A stretch of 64,000 bases of DNA, from assembly GCF_030816475.1 (NCBI RefSeq), contig NZ_JAUSXF010000001.1:1860001-1924000 (forward strand). Reading direction: 5' to 3'. Every line of letters starts with the position of its first letter. Positions within the stretch are counted from its first letter, which is position 1. The notes below the pieces were generated by a model that saw only the letters and a list, made by a program, of their open reading frames with translations, ran no database searches and had not been told where the DNA came from. The DNA comes from Arthrobacter pascens (GTDB lineage Bacteria > Actinomycetota > Actinomycetes > Actinomycetales > Micrococcaceae). The position numbers were made by a program, and so were the translations under genes. Shown here piece after piece: positions 34,870-44,744 of the stretch.

Positions 34870-36384
34870 ATGAACCAGTACGTAGTCGCCATCGACCAGG
34901 GCACCACCAGCACCCGGGCCCTGGTCTTTGACCACAGCGGCAACATCGTGTCCTCGGGCCAGATGGAACACGAGCAGATCTTTCCGCAGGCAGGCTGGGT
35001 GGAACATGACCCCGCCGAGATCTGGAACAACACCCGCGAAGTCATCGGCTCTGCACTTTCCAAGGCGAATCTGACCCGGCATGACATCGCCGCCGTCGGC
35101 ATCACCAACCAGCGCGAAACTGCCGTCGTTTGGGACAGGACCACGGGTGTTGCCGTTTACAACGCCATCGTCTGGCAGGACACCCGAACCCAGGGCATCG
35201 TGGACGAACTGGCCAGGGACGGCGGTCCCGAAAGGTTCAAGCAGAAGGTCGGCCTCCCGCTGGCGACGTACTTCTCGGGCACCAAAATCAAGTGGATCCT
35301 CGACAACGTCGAGGGCGCGCGGGCCAAGGCAGAAGCGGGTGACCTGGTCTTTGGAAACACTGATGCGTGGGTGCTGTGGAACCTCACCGGGGGAGTGGAC
35401 GGCGGCGTTCACGTCACCGACGTCACCAACGCCTCCCGGACCATGTTCATGGATCTCCAGACGCTGCAATGGGATCAGGAGATCCTGGACGCGTTCGGAG
35501 TTCCGGCCAGCATGATGCCCGCCATCAAATCCTCCTCGGAGGTGTACGGGACAGTGCACACCTCGCAGCTGCTCCGTGAAGTCCCTGTTGCCGGCATCCT
35601 GGGCGACCAGCAGGCTGCCACGTTCGGCCAGGCCGCCTTCCAGACCGGCGAAGCGAAGAACACTTACGGCACAGGCTGCTTCCTGATCTTCAACACGGGT
35701 GAGGAGATCGTGCACTCCAAGAACGGCCTGCTGACAACAGTTGGCTACAAGCTTGGGGATGCCGCACCGCACTACGCCCTTGAAGGCTCCATCGCCGTCA
35801 CCGGTTCGCTCATTCAATGGCTCCGGGACAACCTGGGCCTGATCAGCAGCGCCCCTGAGGTAGAGACCCTCGCGGCCTCTGTTGAGGACAACGGCGGGGT
35901 GTACATCGTTCCGGCGTTCTCGGGCCTGTTCGCACCATACTGGCGTTCAGACGCCCGGGGCGCCATCGTTGGCCTGACGAGGTATGTCAACAAAAACCAC
36001 ATTGCCCGTGCTGCCCTCGAGGCAACGGCCTTCCAGACCCGCGAAGTGCTGGATGCGGTCAACGCGGACTCGGGCGTCCCGCTCACGGAACTGAAGGTCG
36101 ACGGCGGCATGGTCGCCAACGATGCCCTGATGCAGTTCCAGGCGGACATCCTCGGAGTCCCGGTTATTCGGCCCAAGGTCGTGGAAACGACGTCCCTGGG
36201 TGCCGCGTATGCTGCGGGGCTCGCCGTCGGCTTCTGGAAGGACCTCGGCGAGCTCTCGGCGAACTGGTCCGAGGACAAGCGCTGGGAGCCCAAGATGGAC
36301 CAGGCCGAACAGGACCGGCAGATGCGCCTTTGGAAGAAGGCTGTGACCAAATCCATGGACTGGCTGGACGAGGACGTGCGCTAG
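34870..36384 (+). CDS. glpK: Glycerol kinase
   Basis: Phosphorylates glycerol with ATP. ATG 34870 gives the canonical N-terminus [21 protein letters not shown] and 504 residues, the normal length, with AAGGAC upstream; an in-frame TTG at 34828 is less likely. FGGY signatures are visible: [33 protein letters not shown], and [20 protein letters not shown], which is the glycerol kinase ligand site. C-terminal [11 protein letters not shown] is standard. The gene is followed by a terminator shared with the convergent island. Confidence 0.97.
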   Translation: MNQYVVAIDQGTTSTRALVFDHSGNIVSSGQMEHEQIFPQAGWVEHDPAEIWNNTREVIGSALSKANLTRHDIAAVGITNQRETAVVWDRTTGVAVYNAIVWQDTRTQGIVDELARDGGPERFKQKVGLPLATYFSGTKIKWILDNVEGARAKAEAGDLVFGNTDAWVLWNLTGGVDGGVHVTDVTNASRTMFMDLQTLQWDQEILDAFGVPASMMPAIKSSSEVYGTVHTSQLLREVPVAGILGDQQAATFGQAAFQTGEAKNTYGTGCFLIFNTGEEIVHSKNGLLTTVGYKLGDAAPHYALEGSIAVTGSLIQWLRDNLGLISSAPEVETLAASVEDNGGVYIVPAFSGLFAPYWRSDARGAIVGLTRYVNKNHIARAALEATAFQTREVLDAVNADSGVPLTELKVDGGMVANDALMQFQADILGVPVIRPKVVETTSLGAAYAAGLAVGFWKDLGELSANWSEDKRWEPKMDQAEQDRQMRLWKKAVTKSMDWLDEDVR

Positions 36385-36415
36385 GCGCTCCCCGCGTAAC
36401 CGGACGGCAGCAGAT

Positions 36416-36449
36416 CGGGAGGGCGGCACATGATGCCGTCCTCCCGTTC
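36416..36449. terminator. Bidirectional terminator between glpK and the island
   Basis: CGGGAGGGCGGCA (36416-36428) pairs with TGCCGTCCTCCCG (36434-36446) with one G-T pair and a 5-base loop. Flanking TTCC is the only T-rich run, so it may depend mainly on stem strength. It separates two convergent units. Confidence 0.7.
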
Positions 36450-36475
36450 CCCTGCTCTCCCGCTTGGGTGGGCCG

Positions 36476-37390
36476 TCATGAGGCCGGGGCGGCTCCTTCA
36501 ACTTCGGCTTTCGGCGTCTTTGCATAGACATTTCTGCTGACCGTGTAGCCACGCTCGTCCTGCTCCAGGGCCTGGCGGTTGACCTCGCTCAGTTGAGAAG
36601 CGCTAAGCTTCCTGATCTTAACGAGGTCCATGAACTCCTGCTCCTCACCGCCGACGGCCGTGACCTTTACCAGGCCCGTGCCTGCCGAGTAGAACTTGCG
36701 CTGGTGCCCCGCCTCCGGGGGCTCAAGGGGGTTGAACTCGTCGATGACCAGGACATCGTTGTAGCAGCCTGTGGGAACGCAGAGGTGCTGGTGCTGCTGG
36801 AACACGTCGCCACAGTCCAGGAAGTCGACCTTGGGGGCGTAGGCCTGGACGTAGGCGGCTGTGCCGGTCCGCGGGTTGGCCTTCATGGCGATGCCGGCCT
36901 GGGCTTTGGCGAGGCCGCTGATGAAGGTGCTCGGCGCTCCGACGAACTCACCGCCCTCGTACTCCTCGGGGTACTCGCCGAACAGCCATACCGCGCCCTG
37001 ACGGGTCTGCGCGAAGAAGGCCAGCTCGGATTCAACCAACTCGCCGTCATCGTAGTCGCGGTCCCACATCACCCGGGTCTGAACGCCATCGATCAGTTTG
37101 GTAAGGCCGGTGACCGTGTGGATGACTGAGTGCGCATGCACGCCGTCAGCGGAGGTGACGGTGCCGGTCGTGGTGAACTGCATGCCGGGCGTGAGCGGGA
37201 ACCACTGGTTGTCGATCCGCGGTGCGGCCTGGAAGTCAGAGCGGATAAAATTGATCGCCGACCCGGGCCCGCACAGTTCCGGCGGCGCCGGCGCTGCAGT
37301 AGCCGTTGCTGCCGACGCCGCAGTGAGCGTCGCCAGCACCAGTATGAAGGCCGAGCCGCATGCCGTGAGCCGATGTGCTCGTTTAGTCAT
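36476..37390 (-). CDS. Secreted protein of unknown function, last gene of the RND island
   Basis: ATG 37390 has GAGAGG about 9 bases upstream and gives 304 residues; ATG 37408 or 37405 are alternatives. A Sec signal peptide (MTKRAHRL, hydrophobic core, cleavage near residue 33) leads into a mature domain with four cysteines (C40, then LDCGD, HLCVP, TGCYN). Aromatic and acidic residues are frequent (RVMWDRDYDDGELVESELAF, VWLFGEYPEEYEGGEF). HQHLCVPTGCYND looks like a possible disulfide or metal loop. The gene starts 35 bases after the RND permease stop on the same strand, so it is probably co-transcribed. I do not recognise the family. Confidence 0.75.
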   Translation of the reverse strand: MTKRAHRLTACGSAFILVLATLTAASAATATAAPAPPELCGPGSAINFIRSDFQAAPRIDNQWFPLTPGMQFTTTGTVTSADGVHAHSVIHTVTGLTKLIDGVQTRVMWDRDYDDGELVESELAFFAQTRQGAVWLFGEYPEEYEGGEFVGAPSTFISGLAKAQAGIAMKANPRTGTAAYVQAYAPKVDFLDCGDVFQQHQHLCVPTGCYNDVLVIDEFNPLEPPEAGHQRKFYSAGTGLVKVTAVGGEEQEFMDLVKIRKLSASQLSEVNRQALEQDERGYTVSRNVYAKTPKAEVEGAAPAS

Positions 37391-37425
37391 TTTCTTGCCT
37401 CTCATCATCGCTGGGGTTGATACGT

Positions 37426-40400
37426 CTACAGGGCACCGGCAGGTTGCGGCCGACGGCGTCCACGTTCACGGGCCGGGCCCCGCTTGGCGAAGCGCAGGTA
37501 GAGCGACGGGACAACGAACAGGTTAAGCAGGGTGGAGGTGACAAGGCCGCCCAGAATGACGACTGCCATAGGGTGTTCAATTTCATGGCCAGGGACATTG
37601 CCCATGACCACCAGGGGCACCAAGGCCAGCCCGGTCGCCAGCGTGGTCATGAGGATCGGCGAAAGCCGCTCCGCCGCGCCGCGCAGTACCAGGGCGCGGC
37701 CGAAGGTCTCATTCTCGTTCCTTTCCAGGTGCTGGCAGTGGTTGATGAGCAGGATGCCGTTGCGCGCGGCGATCCCCATCACCGTGAGAAAGCCCACAAC
37801 CGAGCCCAAGGACAGGATCCCGCCGGAAATGAAGGCAGCGAAGACCCCGCCAACCAGTGCTATCGGCAACGTCAGCAGCGACAGTATGGCGAGCCGCCAG
37901 CTCCGGAAGGATGCCTGGAGCAGCAGGAGAATCAGGATGAGGGCAGCGGCGGCGAAAATCATCAGCCGATTGGTTGCGGCCTCACGTTCGGTGTATTCGC
38001 CGAGCAGCTGCACGCTGTAGCCGGCTGGCAGCTCCAGGCTGTGCAGCCGCGTCTGCAGCTCGCCGACGACCTCTCCGAGATCTGCACCCTTGGCCAGGAA
38101 AGATCCGACTTCAACGCGGCGGGATCCATTGGTCCGGTCGATCTGGTTCGGTACCGCCTGTAGGGTCACGGCTGCGACATCGGCGAGGCGGACTCGCTGG
38201 CCGCTGGGTGTATCGATCGGTAAGTCCTCGATGTTGGTGACGCTGGCACGGGTTGCCGGAGTGCTCCACACCTGGACGTCGTAGGCGCGGCCGTCCCGGA
38301 AGACGTCGCCGACCTCCTCCCCGGCCACAAGGGTGGCGGCGGCGCGTCTTACATCGCCCGGTTTCAGCCCGTATTTCTGCGCCTCGGCGAGGTTGACAGT
38401 GACGGAAATCTGCGGGACCTCGACCTCAAGTGAGACATGGGGGGCGTCGGTTCCGTGGATGTCGGACAGAATGCCCTTCACCCTTTGGGCCTGTTCCCGG
38501 AGAACGTTGAGATCGTCCCCGTAAACGCGGACCAGGATGGGTTCGGAAGCGCCGGTCAGGACCTCTTCGATCCGCTCCTTCAGATACGTCTGGACGTCGC
38601 GGTGTAGGCCCGGGTAGCCGTCTACAACTTCCTGGACAGCGGAAAGTGTCTCGTCATAGTTCGCGTGGCGGTCGATGCTGATCCAGTGTTCGCCGGCGTT
38701 GACACCGACGATCTCGTCAGCAGCGAACGCCTGCCCGATATGCGTGCCGCAGTTCAGGACGCCGGGCACCTGGAGGAACTCCTCGCAGCCGCGCTGAGAG
38801 ATCCGGTATTCCTCCGCCGCCGAGGTTCCCGGCTGGGAGATCCAGTGCATGAGGAAGTCCCTTTCCTTGAAGGTGGGGAACAGGGACTGGCCCAGCAGGG
38901 GAGCGATCGCCAGGCCCAAGATCGTGACGACTCCGAACGCGGCATAGCCGTACCGAGGCCGGTTCATGATTCGGGTCAGGACGGCATGGTAGCCGCGTTT
39001 GAGCACCCGGACCAAAGGAGGGTCGCGTTCTTCCAATTTCGCCCTGCCCAAAAGGATCAGTGCCAGGGCCGGCGTGACTGTCAGTGCCACCACCATCGAG
39101 GCGAGGACTGCCAGTGTGTACGTGACGGCCAGGGGTCGGAAGAAGACGCCGGTCAGGCCGTCCAGGAAGAAGATGGGCACGGCAGCGACCACAATGATCA
39201 GGGTCGCGTACACGATGGGGCTCCGCATCTCAAGCGAGGCTTTGAGTACCACCGAAGCCGTGGATTCGTCGCTGCCGCGGGCACGGTGTTGCCGCAGGCG
39301 GCGCATGATGTTTTCGACGTCGATGATTGCGTCGTCGACGACGACTCCCACTGCGATGACCAGCCCCGCAAGGACCATCGTGTTGATCGAACTGGCCGTG
39401 AAATAGAGGACCAGAGCGGCCGTGAGCAGGGACAGCGGGATCGCGATGAGGCTGATCAGGGCAGTCCGCCATTGGAAGAGGAAAGCGCTGAGGATCAGAA
39501 CGACGAGCAGACAGCCAAGCAGCAGAGCGAGGCTAAGGTTGGAGATCGACTCTTCGACAAAGCTCGCCGGGCGGAAGATGGTGGTGTCGAAGTCGATTCC
39601 GCTCAGGCCAGGTTGCAGCTCATGGAGGGCCTCCTCAACGCCCTTGGTCACGTCCAGGGTGTTGCCCCAGGGCAGTTTTTCGACGATCAGCATGAGCCCA
39701 TGCCCATTGTTGATGACGGCATCACCAATGAGCGGCTGATGGTCCTCCACGACTTGTGCTACATCGCCGAGGTGGAGTGCCACACCGTCCTTTTCCCGAA
39801 TGGTCACCTGGGCCAGGTCAGCGGGAGTCTGGATCGGCTGGACGTGCCTGACCCCCATTCGTTGGTTAGGGCTGTCGATGAAGCCGCCGGTGCCGATGAA
39901 CCGTCCGGGCGAATACTTCAGCAGGCCTGCGTCGAGGGCACCAGCGGTAACTTCCATGACTTCGTTGAGGGAGACATTTTGGGCCTTGAGCTTGTCAGGT
40001 TCCACCTGGACCTGCAGCATCTGGAGCCGCTCGCCCCAAATGGCCACGTTGGCCACGCCGGGGACCCGGAGCAAGCGGGCACGGATGGTCCAGTAGGACA
40101 GCATCGACATCTCAATCAGCGAGTGCTCGGACGATGTCATCCCGATTTTCATCACCCGGCTCGTTGCAGATAGCGGCTGCAGCATGACCGGCGGGGCCGC
40201 CCAGGTGGGTAGCGCCGCGGTCACAGACGCCATTCGCTCCGAGACCAGCTGGCGGGCGTTGAGAAGGTCCGTGCCCGGATGGAAGAGAAGCACAATCGAG
40301 GACAACTGCGGCACGGATTTCGACCGCAGCTCGTCAAGGCCCGGCATGCCGCCCACGGCGGCCTCGATGGGCACGCTGACAAGCTCTTCGACTTCCTGGG

Positions 40401-40569
40401 CAGTCAAACCGAGGCACGCGGTTTGGATTTCCACCCGGGGCGGGGCAAATTCGGGAAAGACGTCCACTGATGCGGAACCTAGCTGCAAGGAACCGAGCAG
40501 CATCACCACACATGCGAGGGCGACGACGACGGTTCTGAACTTGAGGCTGATCCAGATGATCCAGCGCAT
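37426..40569 (-). CDS. Heavy-metal-type RND efflux permease (CusA/CzcA family), complete proton relay
   Basis: The product has 1047 residues, the standard RND length, with 12 predicted membrane helices and two large extracytoplasmic loops. The N-terminus has [16 protein letters not shown], an HME-RND signature. Helix 4 reads [13 protein letters not shown], with D412, D413, D417 and E419 as acidic relay residues, matching the CusA/CzcA pattern. The second half has [20 protein letters not shown] and [20 protein letters not shown]. The ATG lies one base after the lipoprotein TGA, so translation is coupled. Substrate (Cu, Ag, Zn, Co or other) cannot be read from the sequence. Confidence 0.92.
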   Translation of the reverse strand: MRWIIWISLKFRTVVVALACVVMLLGSLQLGSASVDVFPEFAPPRVEIQTACLGLTAQEVEELVSVPIEAAVGGMPGLDELRSKSVPQLSSIVLLFHPGTDLLNARQLVSERMASVTAALPTWAAPPVMLQPLSATSRVMKIGMTSSEHSLIEMSMLSYWTIRARLLRVPGVANVAIWGERLQMLQVQVEPDKLKAQNVSLNEVMEVTAGALDAGLLKYSPGRFIGTGGFIDSPNQRMGVRHVQPIQTPADLAQVTIREKDGVALHLGDVAQVVEDHQPLIGDAVINNGHGLMLIVEKLPWGNTLDVTKGVEEALHELQPGLSGIDFDTTIFRPASFVEESISNLSLALLLGCLLVVLILSAFLFQWRTALISLIAIPLSLLTAALVLYFTASSINTMVLAGLVIAVGVVVDDAIIDVENIMRRLRQHRARGSDESTASVVLKASLEMRSPIVYATLIIVVAAVPIFFLDGLTGVFFRPLAVTYTLAVLASMVVALTVTPALALILLGRAKLEERDPPLVRVLKRGYHAVLTRIMNRPRYGYAAFGVVTILGLAIAPLLGQSLFPTFKERDFLMHWISQPGTSAAEEYRISQRGCEEFLQVPGVLNCGTHIGQAFAADEIVGVNAGEHWISIDRHANYDETLSAVQEVVDGYPGLHRDVQTYLKERIEEVLTGASEPILVRVYGDDLNVLREQAQRVKGILSDIHGTDAPHVSLEVEVPQISVTVNLAEAQKYGLKPGDVRRAAATLVAGEEVGDVFRDGRAYDVQVWSTPATRASVTNIEDLPIDTPSGQRVRLADVAAVTLQAVPNQIDRTNGSRRVEVGSFLAKGADLGEVVGELQTRLHSLELPAGYSVQLLGEYTEREAATNRLMIFAAAALILILLLLQASFRSWRLAILSLLTLPIALVGGVFAAFISGGILSLGSVVGFLTVMGIAARNGILLINHCQHLERNENETFGRALVLRGAAERLSPILMTTLATGLALVPLVVMGNVPGHEIEHPMAVVILGGLVTSTLLNLFVVPSLYLRFAKRGPARERGRRRPQPAGAL

Positions 40570-40570
40570 T

Positions 40571-41023
40571 TCACTCGGCCGTATCGAATTCGGCGCCGAA
40601 GAGTTCCGCGGCGCCCGTTGTGACCACGGTGGTGCCGGCGGACGGGCCTTCCTTTAGCGTTGCGACGTCGCCGTTGATGCGCTCGACCGTGATGGACTGG
40701 CGGACGAAGACCAGGTGTTCGGGGTTGGTGTACACCCAGGTCTTGCCCGCGCTGTCATACAAGACGGCCCCGTAGGCGACGGTCAGCTTCTGGGTTTGCG
40801 GATCAGTGGCAGTCGCTTCGGTCTTGAGCCCGAGTCGTTCGACGGCGTGCTCGGTCAGGGTGATCTGGTGAAGGCCCGTTCCCGGCACCTCAGCGAGGAC
40901 CGCCGGGGCGTCGGGAGGTGCAGCTTCCGGCAGCTGGGCGCATCCTGCAACGAAGAGAGACAGGAGCGCCACGACAATGAGGGCCGCCAGCTTCTTGCCG
41001 CGCCGTGATTCGATGGAGTTCAT
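40571..41023 (-). CDS. Short lipoprotein resembling the C-terminal part of an RND periplasmic adaptor
   Basis: The product has 150 residues. A lipoprotein signal peptide has basic RRGKK, a hydrophobic core and the lipobox VAGC with Cys28. The rest, LTEHAVERLGLKTEATA then VAYGAVLYDSAGKTWVYTNP and QSITVERINGDVATLKEGPS, resembles the membrane-proximal end of CusB/HlyD-type adaptors. There is no alpha-hairpin or full lipoyl domain, the parts that reach TolC in Gram-negatives. It overlaps the upstream permease stop (ATGA) and abuts the next. It would sit outside the membrane with the pump. Confidence 0.8.
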   Translation of the reverse strand: MNSIESRRGKKLAALIVVALLSLFVAGCAQLPEAAPPDAPAVLAEVPGTGLHQITLTEHAVERLGLKTEATATDPQTQKLTVAYGAVLYDSAGKTWVYTNPEHLVFVRQSITVERINGDVATLKEGPSAGTTVVTTGAAELFGAEFDTAE

Positions 41024-44000
41024 AATGCAACCTGACTTTCAGTCCGTATGGGGGTGCTGTGGCCCGTCCCGGCGCTCAGTACAACCTTCGGCGCGAACCG
41101 GAGCAGCACGACGGGTACCACGAACAAGGTGCAAAGGGCCGAGGTCAGCAGCCCGCCCCAGATGATCACGGCGAGCGGCAGGATGATCTCCGTTCCGACA
41201 ACGCCGCCGAACAGCACGAGGGGCAGCAGGGCCAGGCCCGTCATTGCGGTGGTCATCAAAGTCGGCCCGAGCCTTTCCCTCGCGGCGTGGACTACCAACG
41301 CAGGCAACGGCAAGGCGCTACCGCCTTCGGTCCGCAGGGTCCGGACGAGTCCTGCCATCAGCAGGGTGCCGCGGGCGGCGACCCCCAGTACGACGGCGAA
41401 CGCGACCAAGGGGACCAGGGAGTTGACCGCGCCCGTAGCCTCGGCAACAAGCACGCCGCCTGACAGAGCCAGGATCAGGCCCACGAAGAGGGGAGCCGCG
41501 AGCCGCCAGCTTCCGGACGCGGTCTGCAGCAGCACCAGGATCCCGGCCGCGGCGATTGCCGCGAGCAGCCAGAGCCACTGGACATGGCTTTGCTGCTGCC
41601 CGTACTGGGTTAGGACCTCGGCATGGTACGAGATTGGGAACTGCATCTGTTGCAGGTTTGCGTCGATGTCACGCTGGATGTCGCTCAGCGGGCGGCCCTG
41701 GATCTCAGCCTTCACATCGATGCGGCGCGAAGTGTCATCGTGCAGGATCACGGACTCGTTCCCGACCATGTTGACCTGTGCGACATCACCGAGGCGGACG
41801 TGCCCGCCGCTGGGGGTGTCGATAATCAGGTCACGGACGCTGTCGAGGCTGTTCCGCGTGGATGCGGCACCCTTCACGATGACCGAGAAGACTTTCTGCT
41901 GTTCGTAGAGGTTGCCGACTTCGATTCCCTGCAGCAGTGCGGCAGCCGCGCGTCGAACATCGCCGGGAACGATGCCCGCCTTCTGGGCCGAGGCAAGGTC
42001 CACCTTGACCTCGGCGATCGGCTGTTCGACGGGGGCGTCAATGCGGGGGTTGACGACGCCTGCCATGTGTTGGAGCATCTCCTGCACATCAGCCGCCTTC
42101 CGCCGCAGGACCGCGGTGTCCAGCCCGTAGACCCGGACGGCGAATCCGTTGTCGGCGGCGTCGCGTATTTCGTCAATGCGCTCCTGAGGATAGGTGGAAA
42201 CCTTGCTGGTCAGGCCCGGGTAGCCGCCAATGACCCGTTCGACGGCGCCGGCAGTCTCGCCGTACGACGCGTCGGGTGCCACCCTGATCCAGAGTTCGCC
42301 CGAACTCACGTCGCCGACCTGGTCCGAGGTGATCGCGCGCCCAACGTGGCCTGCCACGTTGCTCACGCCGGGCAGGCTCCGCAGTTCTATGGCGGCCGAC
42401 TCGGTGATCCGGCCCATTTCCTGTTCCGAAGTGCCGGCAATCGTCTTCCAGTGCACCACCAGGGTATTGTCCGCAAGCACCGGCACTACGGGGTGAGCGG
42501 CGGCCAGTTGGGGCACGAGGGCGAGTCCTGCCAGCGCCACAATGGCGGAAGCGGCGAACACCCACCGGATCTTTCCCATGAGGCGGGCCAGGAACCGGCC
42601 GTAACCGACCTCCAGCCGCCTCAGCGGCCGGCGTTCCGGCGGCGCGGACGACGGGCCGGGGAGGACGAACGCCAGTGCAGTCGTAGCTGTCAGAGCGACG
42701 ATCATCGAGACAACAAGGGCAAGAAGGTAGCTCAGGACCAACGGTCCGAAGAGGGCTCCGTTCTCGCCCGCGATGAAGAGCGCAGGCATGGCAGCCAGCG
42801 CCATGATCAACAGCGAGTACAGAATTGGTGTGCGGACTGCCTGGAGGGCTTCCGTAATCGGGACGGCGCGCAGTTGCCGGTCCTGCGGCTCACGATCGCG
42901 CTTCCTGGCGGCGGCATTGCCTGCCGCGACAATGCCGTTGAGGTCCTCGGCGAGGTCTCCCACGATGACTCCCAAGGCCAGGACCATGCCGGCCAGGACC
43001 ATTGTGTTCATCCCGCTGCCGCGCATGTACAGCAGAAGGGCGGCCGCCGTCAGAGACAAAGGAATGGTGATGAGGCTGATGAGGGCCGTGCGCCACGATC
43101 GGAAGAACCCGCCAAACATGGCAACGATAAGTAGCAGAGTGATGAGCAGTGCGATGCCGAGAGTGCCGACCTCTTCCTCGATGAAGGACGCCTGCCGGTA
43201 AACGCTGGTATCAATGGTGACCCCGGGCAGGCCTGGCTCGAGGCTGCGGAGTGCTTCGTCAACACCCCGGGTCACATCCATAGTGTTCGTTTCAGGGAAT
43301 TTCTCAATCACCAGCAACAGCTCGGCTTCCTTGCTCAGCAGAGCGTCGCCGATCAGTGGTTGGTGGTCGGTCGCCACCGTGGCCACGTCCTTGAGCAGCA
43401 GATTGCCGGCGGCCCCCTCAATTGGGACCTGGCCCAGGTCCTCCGGCGTGGTGATCGGCAGGACGTGCTGGACACCGATCCGCTGATGGCCGGTCTCGAA
43501 GAAGCCGCCGGTACCCGGCGTGGATGCCTCCAGGTAGCTCAACGGCGAAACCCACACGGAATTGCCGGTCGTCTTGATGATCTCGTCAAGCGTCACGCCC
43601 TTGGCCTGAAGCTGCGCCGGATCCACGAGTACCTGGAGTTGCTGGTCGCGCTGGCCCCAGATCGCCACGTTCGCGACGCCGGGTACGGCCAGGAGCCCCG
43701 GCTTCATGGTCCACCTGGCCAGTACTGACATGTCGATGGCCGACATATCCTTCGATGTCAGCCGGATCATCATGACCCGGCTGGTCGAGGACAGTGGCTG
43801 CATTAGGACAGGGGCCGCAGACACATTGGGCAGTGCGCGCGCCTGGGTTAGCCGTTCGGAAACTAGCTGGCGGGCTCGAAAGAGGTCTGTCCCGGGCTTG
43901 AAGACCATCTGGATCGAGGAAAGTCCCGGTACAGACTTGGAACGGATCGCCTCAACCCAGGCCACACCATTCAGCAAATCAGCCTCCATCGGGGATGTGA

Positions 44001-44190
44001 TCAGCTGTTCGACCTCCGCAGCGGATAACCCGAGCGCTTCAGTTTGAATCTCGACTTGTGGAGGGGCGAATTCCGGGAATGCATCGACTGCCATGCTCGG
44101 CAAACTTGTGAACCCAAAGCCCAGGATTCCCAGCGCCAGCGCCAGGACCAGCACCCGGAACTGGACAACCCAGCGGAGCATTGCGCTCAT
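41020..44190 (-). CDS. Second heavy-metal-type RND permease, partly lacking the proton-relay acids
   Basis: The product has 1056 residues from ATG 44190 (ATG 44181 possible); the open frame extends upstream to 44523 without homology. N-terminal VDAFPEFAPPQVEIQTEALG is an HME-RND signature. Helix 4 reads GVIVGDLAEDLNG: G411 and N418 replace the first Asp and the Glu of the partner permease, while D412 and D416 remain. C-terminal RLGPTLMTTAMTGLALLPLV is conserved. Its start overlaps the stop of the upstream remnant (TGATG), and its own stop overlaps the lipoprotein start. Transport competence alone is uncertain. Confidence 0.9.
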   Translation of the reverse strand: MSAMLRWVVQFRVLVLALALGILGFGFTSLPSMAVDAFPEFAPPQVEIQTEALGLSAAEVEQLITSPMEADLLNGVAWVEAIRSKSVPGLSSIQMVFKPGTDLFRARQLVSERLTQARALPNVSAAPVLMQPLSSTSRVMMIRLTSKDMSAIDMSVLARWTMKPGLLAVPGVANVAIWGQRDQQLQVLVDPAQLQAKGVTLDEIIKTTGNSVWVSPLSYLEASTPGTGGFFETGHQRIGVQHVLPITTPEDLGQVPIEGAAGNLLLKDVATVATDHQPLIGDALLSKEAELLLVIEKFPETNTMDVTRGVDEALRSLEPGLPGVTIDTSVYRQASFIEEEVGTLGIALLITLLLIVAMFGGFFRSWRTALISLITIPLSLTAAALLLYMRGSGMNTMVLAGMVLALGVIVGDLAEDLNGIVAAGNAAARKRDREPQDRQLRAVPITEALQAVRTPILYSLLIMALAAMPALFIAGENGALFGPLVLSYLLALVVSMIVALTATTALAFVLPGPSSAPPERRPLRRLEVGYGRFLARLMGKIRWVFAASAIVALAGLALVPQLAAAHPVVPVLADNTLVVHWKTIAGTSEQEMGRITESAAIELRSLPGVSNVAGHVGRAITSDQVGDVSSGELWIRVAPDASYGETAGAVERVIGGYPGLTSKVSTYPQERIDEIRDAADNGFAVRVYGLDTAVLRRKAADVQEMLQHMAGVVNPRIDAPVEQPIAEVKVDLASAQKAGIVPGDVRRAAAALLQGIEVGNLYEQQKVFSVIVKGAASTRNSLDSVRDLIIDTPSGGHVRLGDVAQVNMVGNESVILHDDTSRRIDVKAEIQGRPLSDIQRDIDANLQQMQFPISYHAEVLTQYGQQQSHVQWLWLLAAIAAAGILVLLQTASGSWRLAAPLFVGLILALSGGVLVAEATGAVNSLVPLVAFAVVLGVAARGTLLMAGLVRTLRTEGGSALPLPALVVHAARERLGPTLMTTAMTGLALLPLVLFGGVVGTEIILPLAVIIWGGLLTSALCTLFVVPVVLLRFAPKVVLSAGTGHSTPIRTESQVAL

Positions 44191-44390
44191 CACGGCCGGT
44201 ACCCCGCGGGTTCCATGGTGCAGAACCCAAGCACCTCGTTCTGGATCTCGCCTTGGCCGGGCACCGACTGAGGCGTGATGCCCACAGCCATGTGTGGAAT
44301 ATTGACCATGCCGAAGGCGATGCGTCGGGCCGCCAAGGCAGGAACTAAGATGCGGAATTGCAGACTGAAACGGGCAACCCAGCCAAACAT
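44190..44390 (-). pseudogene. Degenerate N-terminal fragment of a third RND permease
   Basis: ATG 44390 opens a 66-codon frame: MFGWVARFSLQFRILVPALA, then RRIAFGMVNIPHMAV, then GEIQNEVLGF. It lines up with the first 55 residues of the adjacent permease (WVVQFRVLVLALA, FGFTSLPSMAV, VEIQTEALGL). After LGF homology stops, and the frame ends CTMEPAGYRP with a TGA that overlaps the permease ATG. It reads as a relic of a paralogous copy, but the overlap could make it act as a translated leader. Confidence 0.65.
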
Positions 44391-44744
44391 GACTAGAACC
44401 CTGCCGCGTTATTGGAAGGCGTGGAAAAGCGCCATTCCATTTTCGCGCGCTGATTCCCGGAAAGTCCATGCCAAACGTACATTTCAGGCCCCTTCGAACC
44501 TGAGACCGTTCGCTGATCCCCACAGACTTTTGCTAATACAATGGACCGATTTCACGTCTTTTGCAATAGCCCGAAGAGGTTATCTAAAAACTTTGGATTA
44601 GTGGCTTATAGCAACGATTTTGTTTGAAGGAAAAGGGGCCTGTGGCAATGGAATAGTTCTGCCAGTCCGGGTGGTCCTCATGGCTCGCTTCCCGCAGCTC
44701 GGCACGCCGGGGTGCAGGAGGCGCGCGTGCGCTAAAGTAGTCCT
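44391..44744. other. Intergenic region between the RND island and the leuS leader
   Basis: No convincing gene. About 44510-44640 is visibly AT-richer than the surroundings, with runs such as TTTTGCTAATACAATGG and CTAAAAACTTTGGATTAGTG. It probably holds the minus-strand promoter of the RND operon (a TTGCAA occurs on that strand) and may mark the island edge. The last 30 bases carry the -10 of the leuS leader. Confidence 0.6.
44733..44738 (+). promoter_or_regulatory. -10 element of the leuS leader transcript
   Basis: TAAAGT ends 6 bases before the leader-peptide ATG, which places the transcription start at or next to the A of ATG. The leader would then be leaderless. The -35 region (about 44710-44717, GGGTGCAG) is poor. 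Confidence 0.5.

Noticed and set aside
38665..43134. Long plus-strand open frames (38665-40173 and 41623-43134) opposite the two RND permeases
   Set aside because: Low-complexity Gln/Asp/Arg/His-rich translations with no family motif, while the minus-strand genes have full-length HME-RND signatures.
44190..44523. 111-residue N-terminal extension of the second RND permease
   Set aside because: The extension overlaps the relic in another frame, lacks hydrophobic or family features, and homology begins at ATG 44190.
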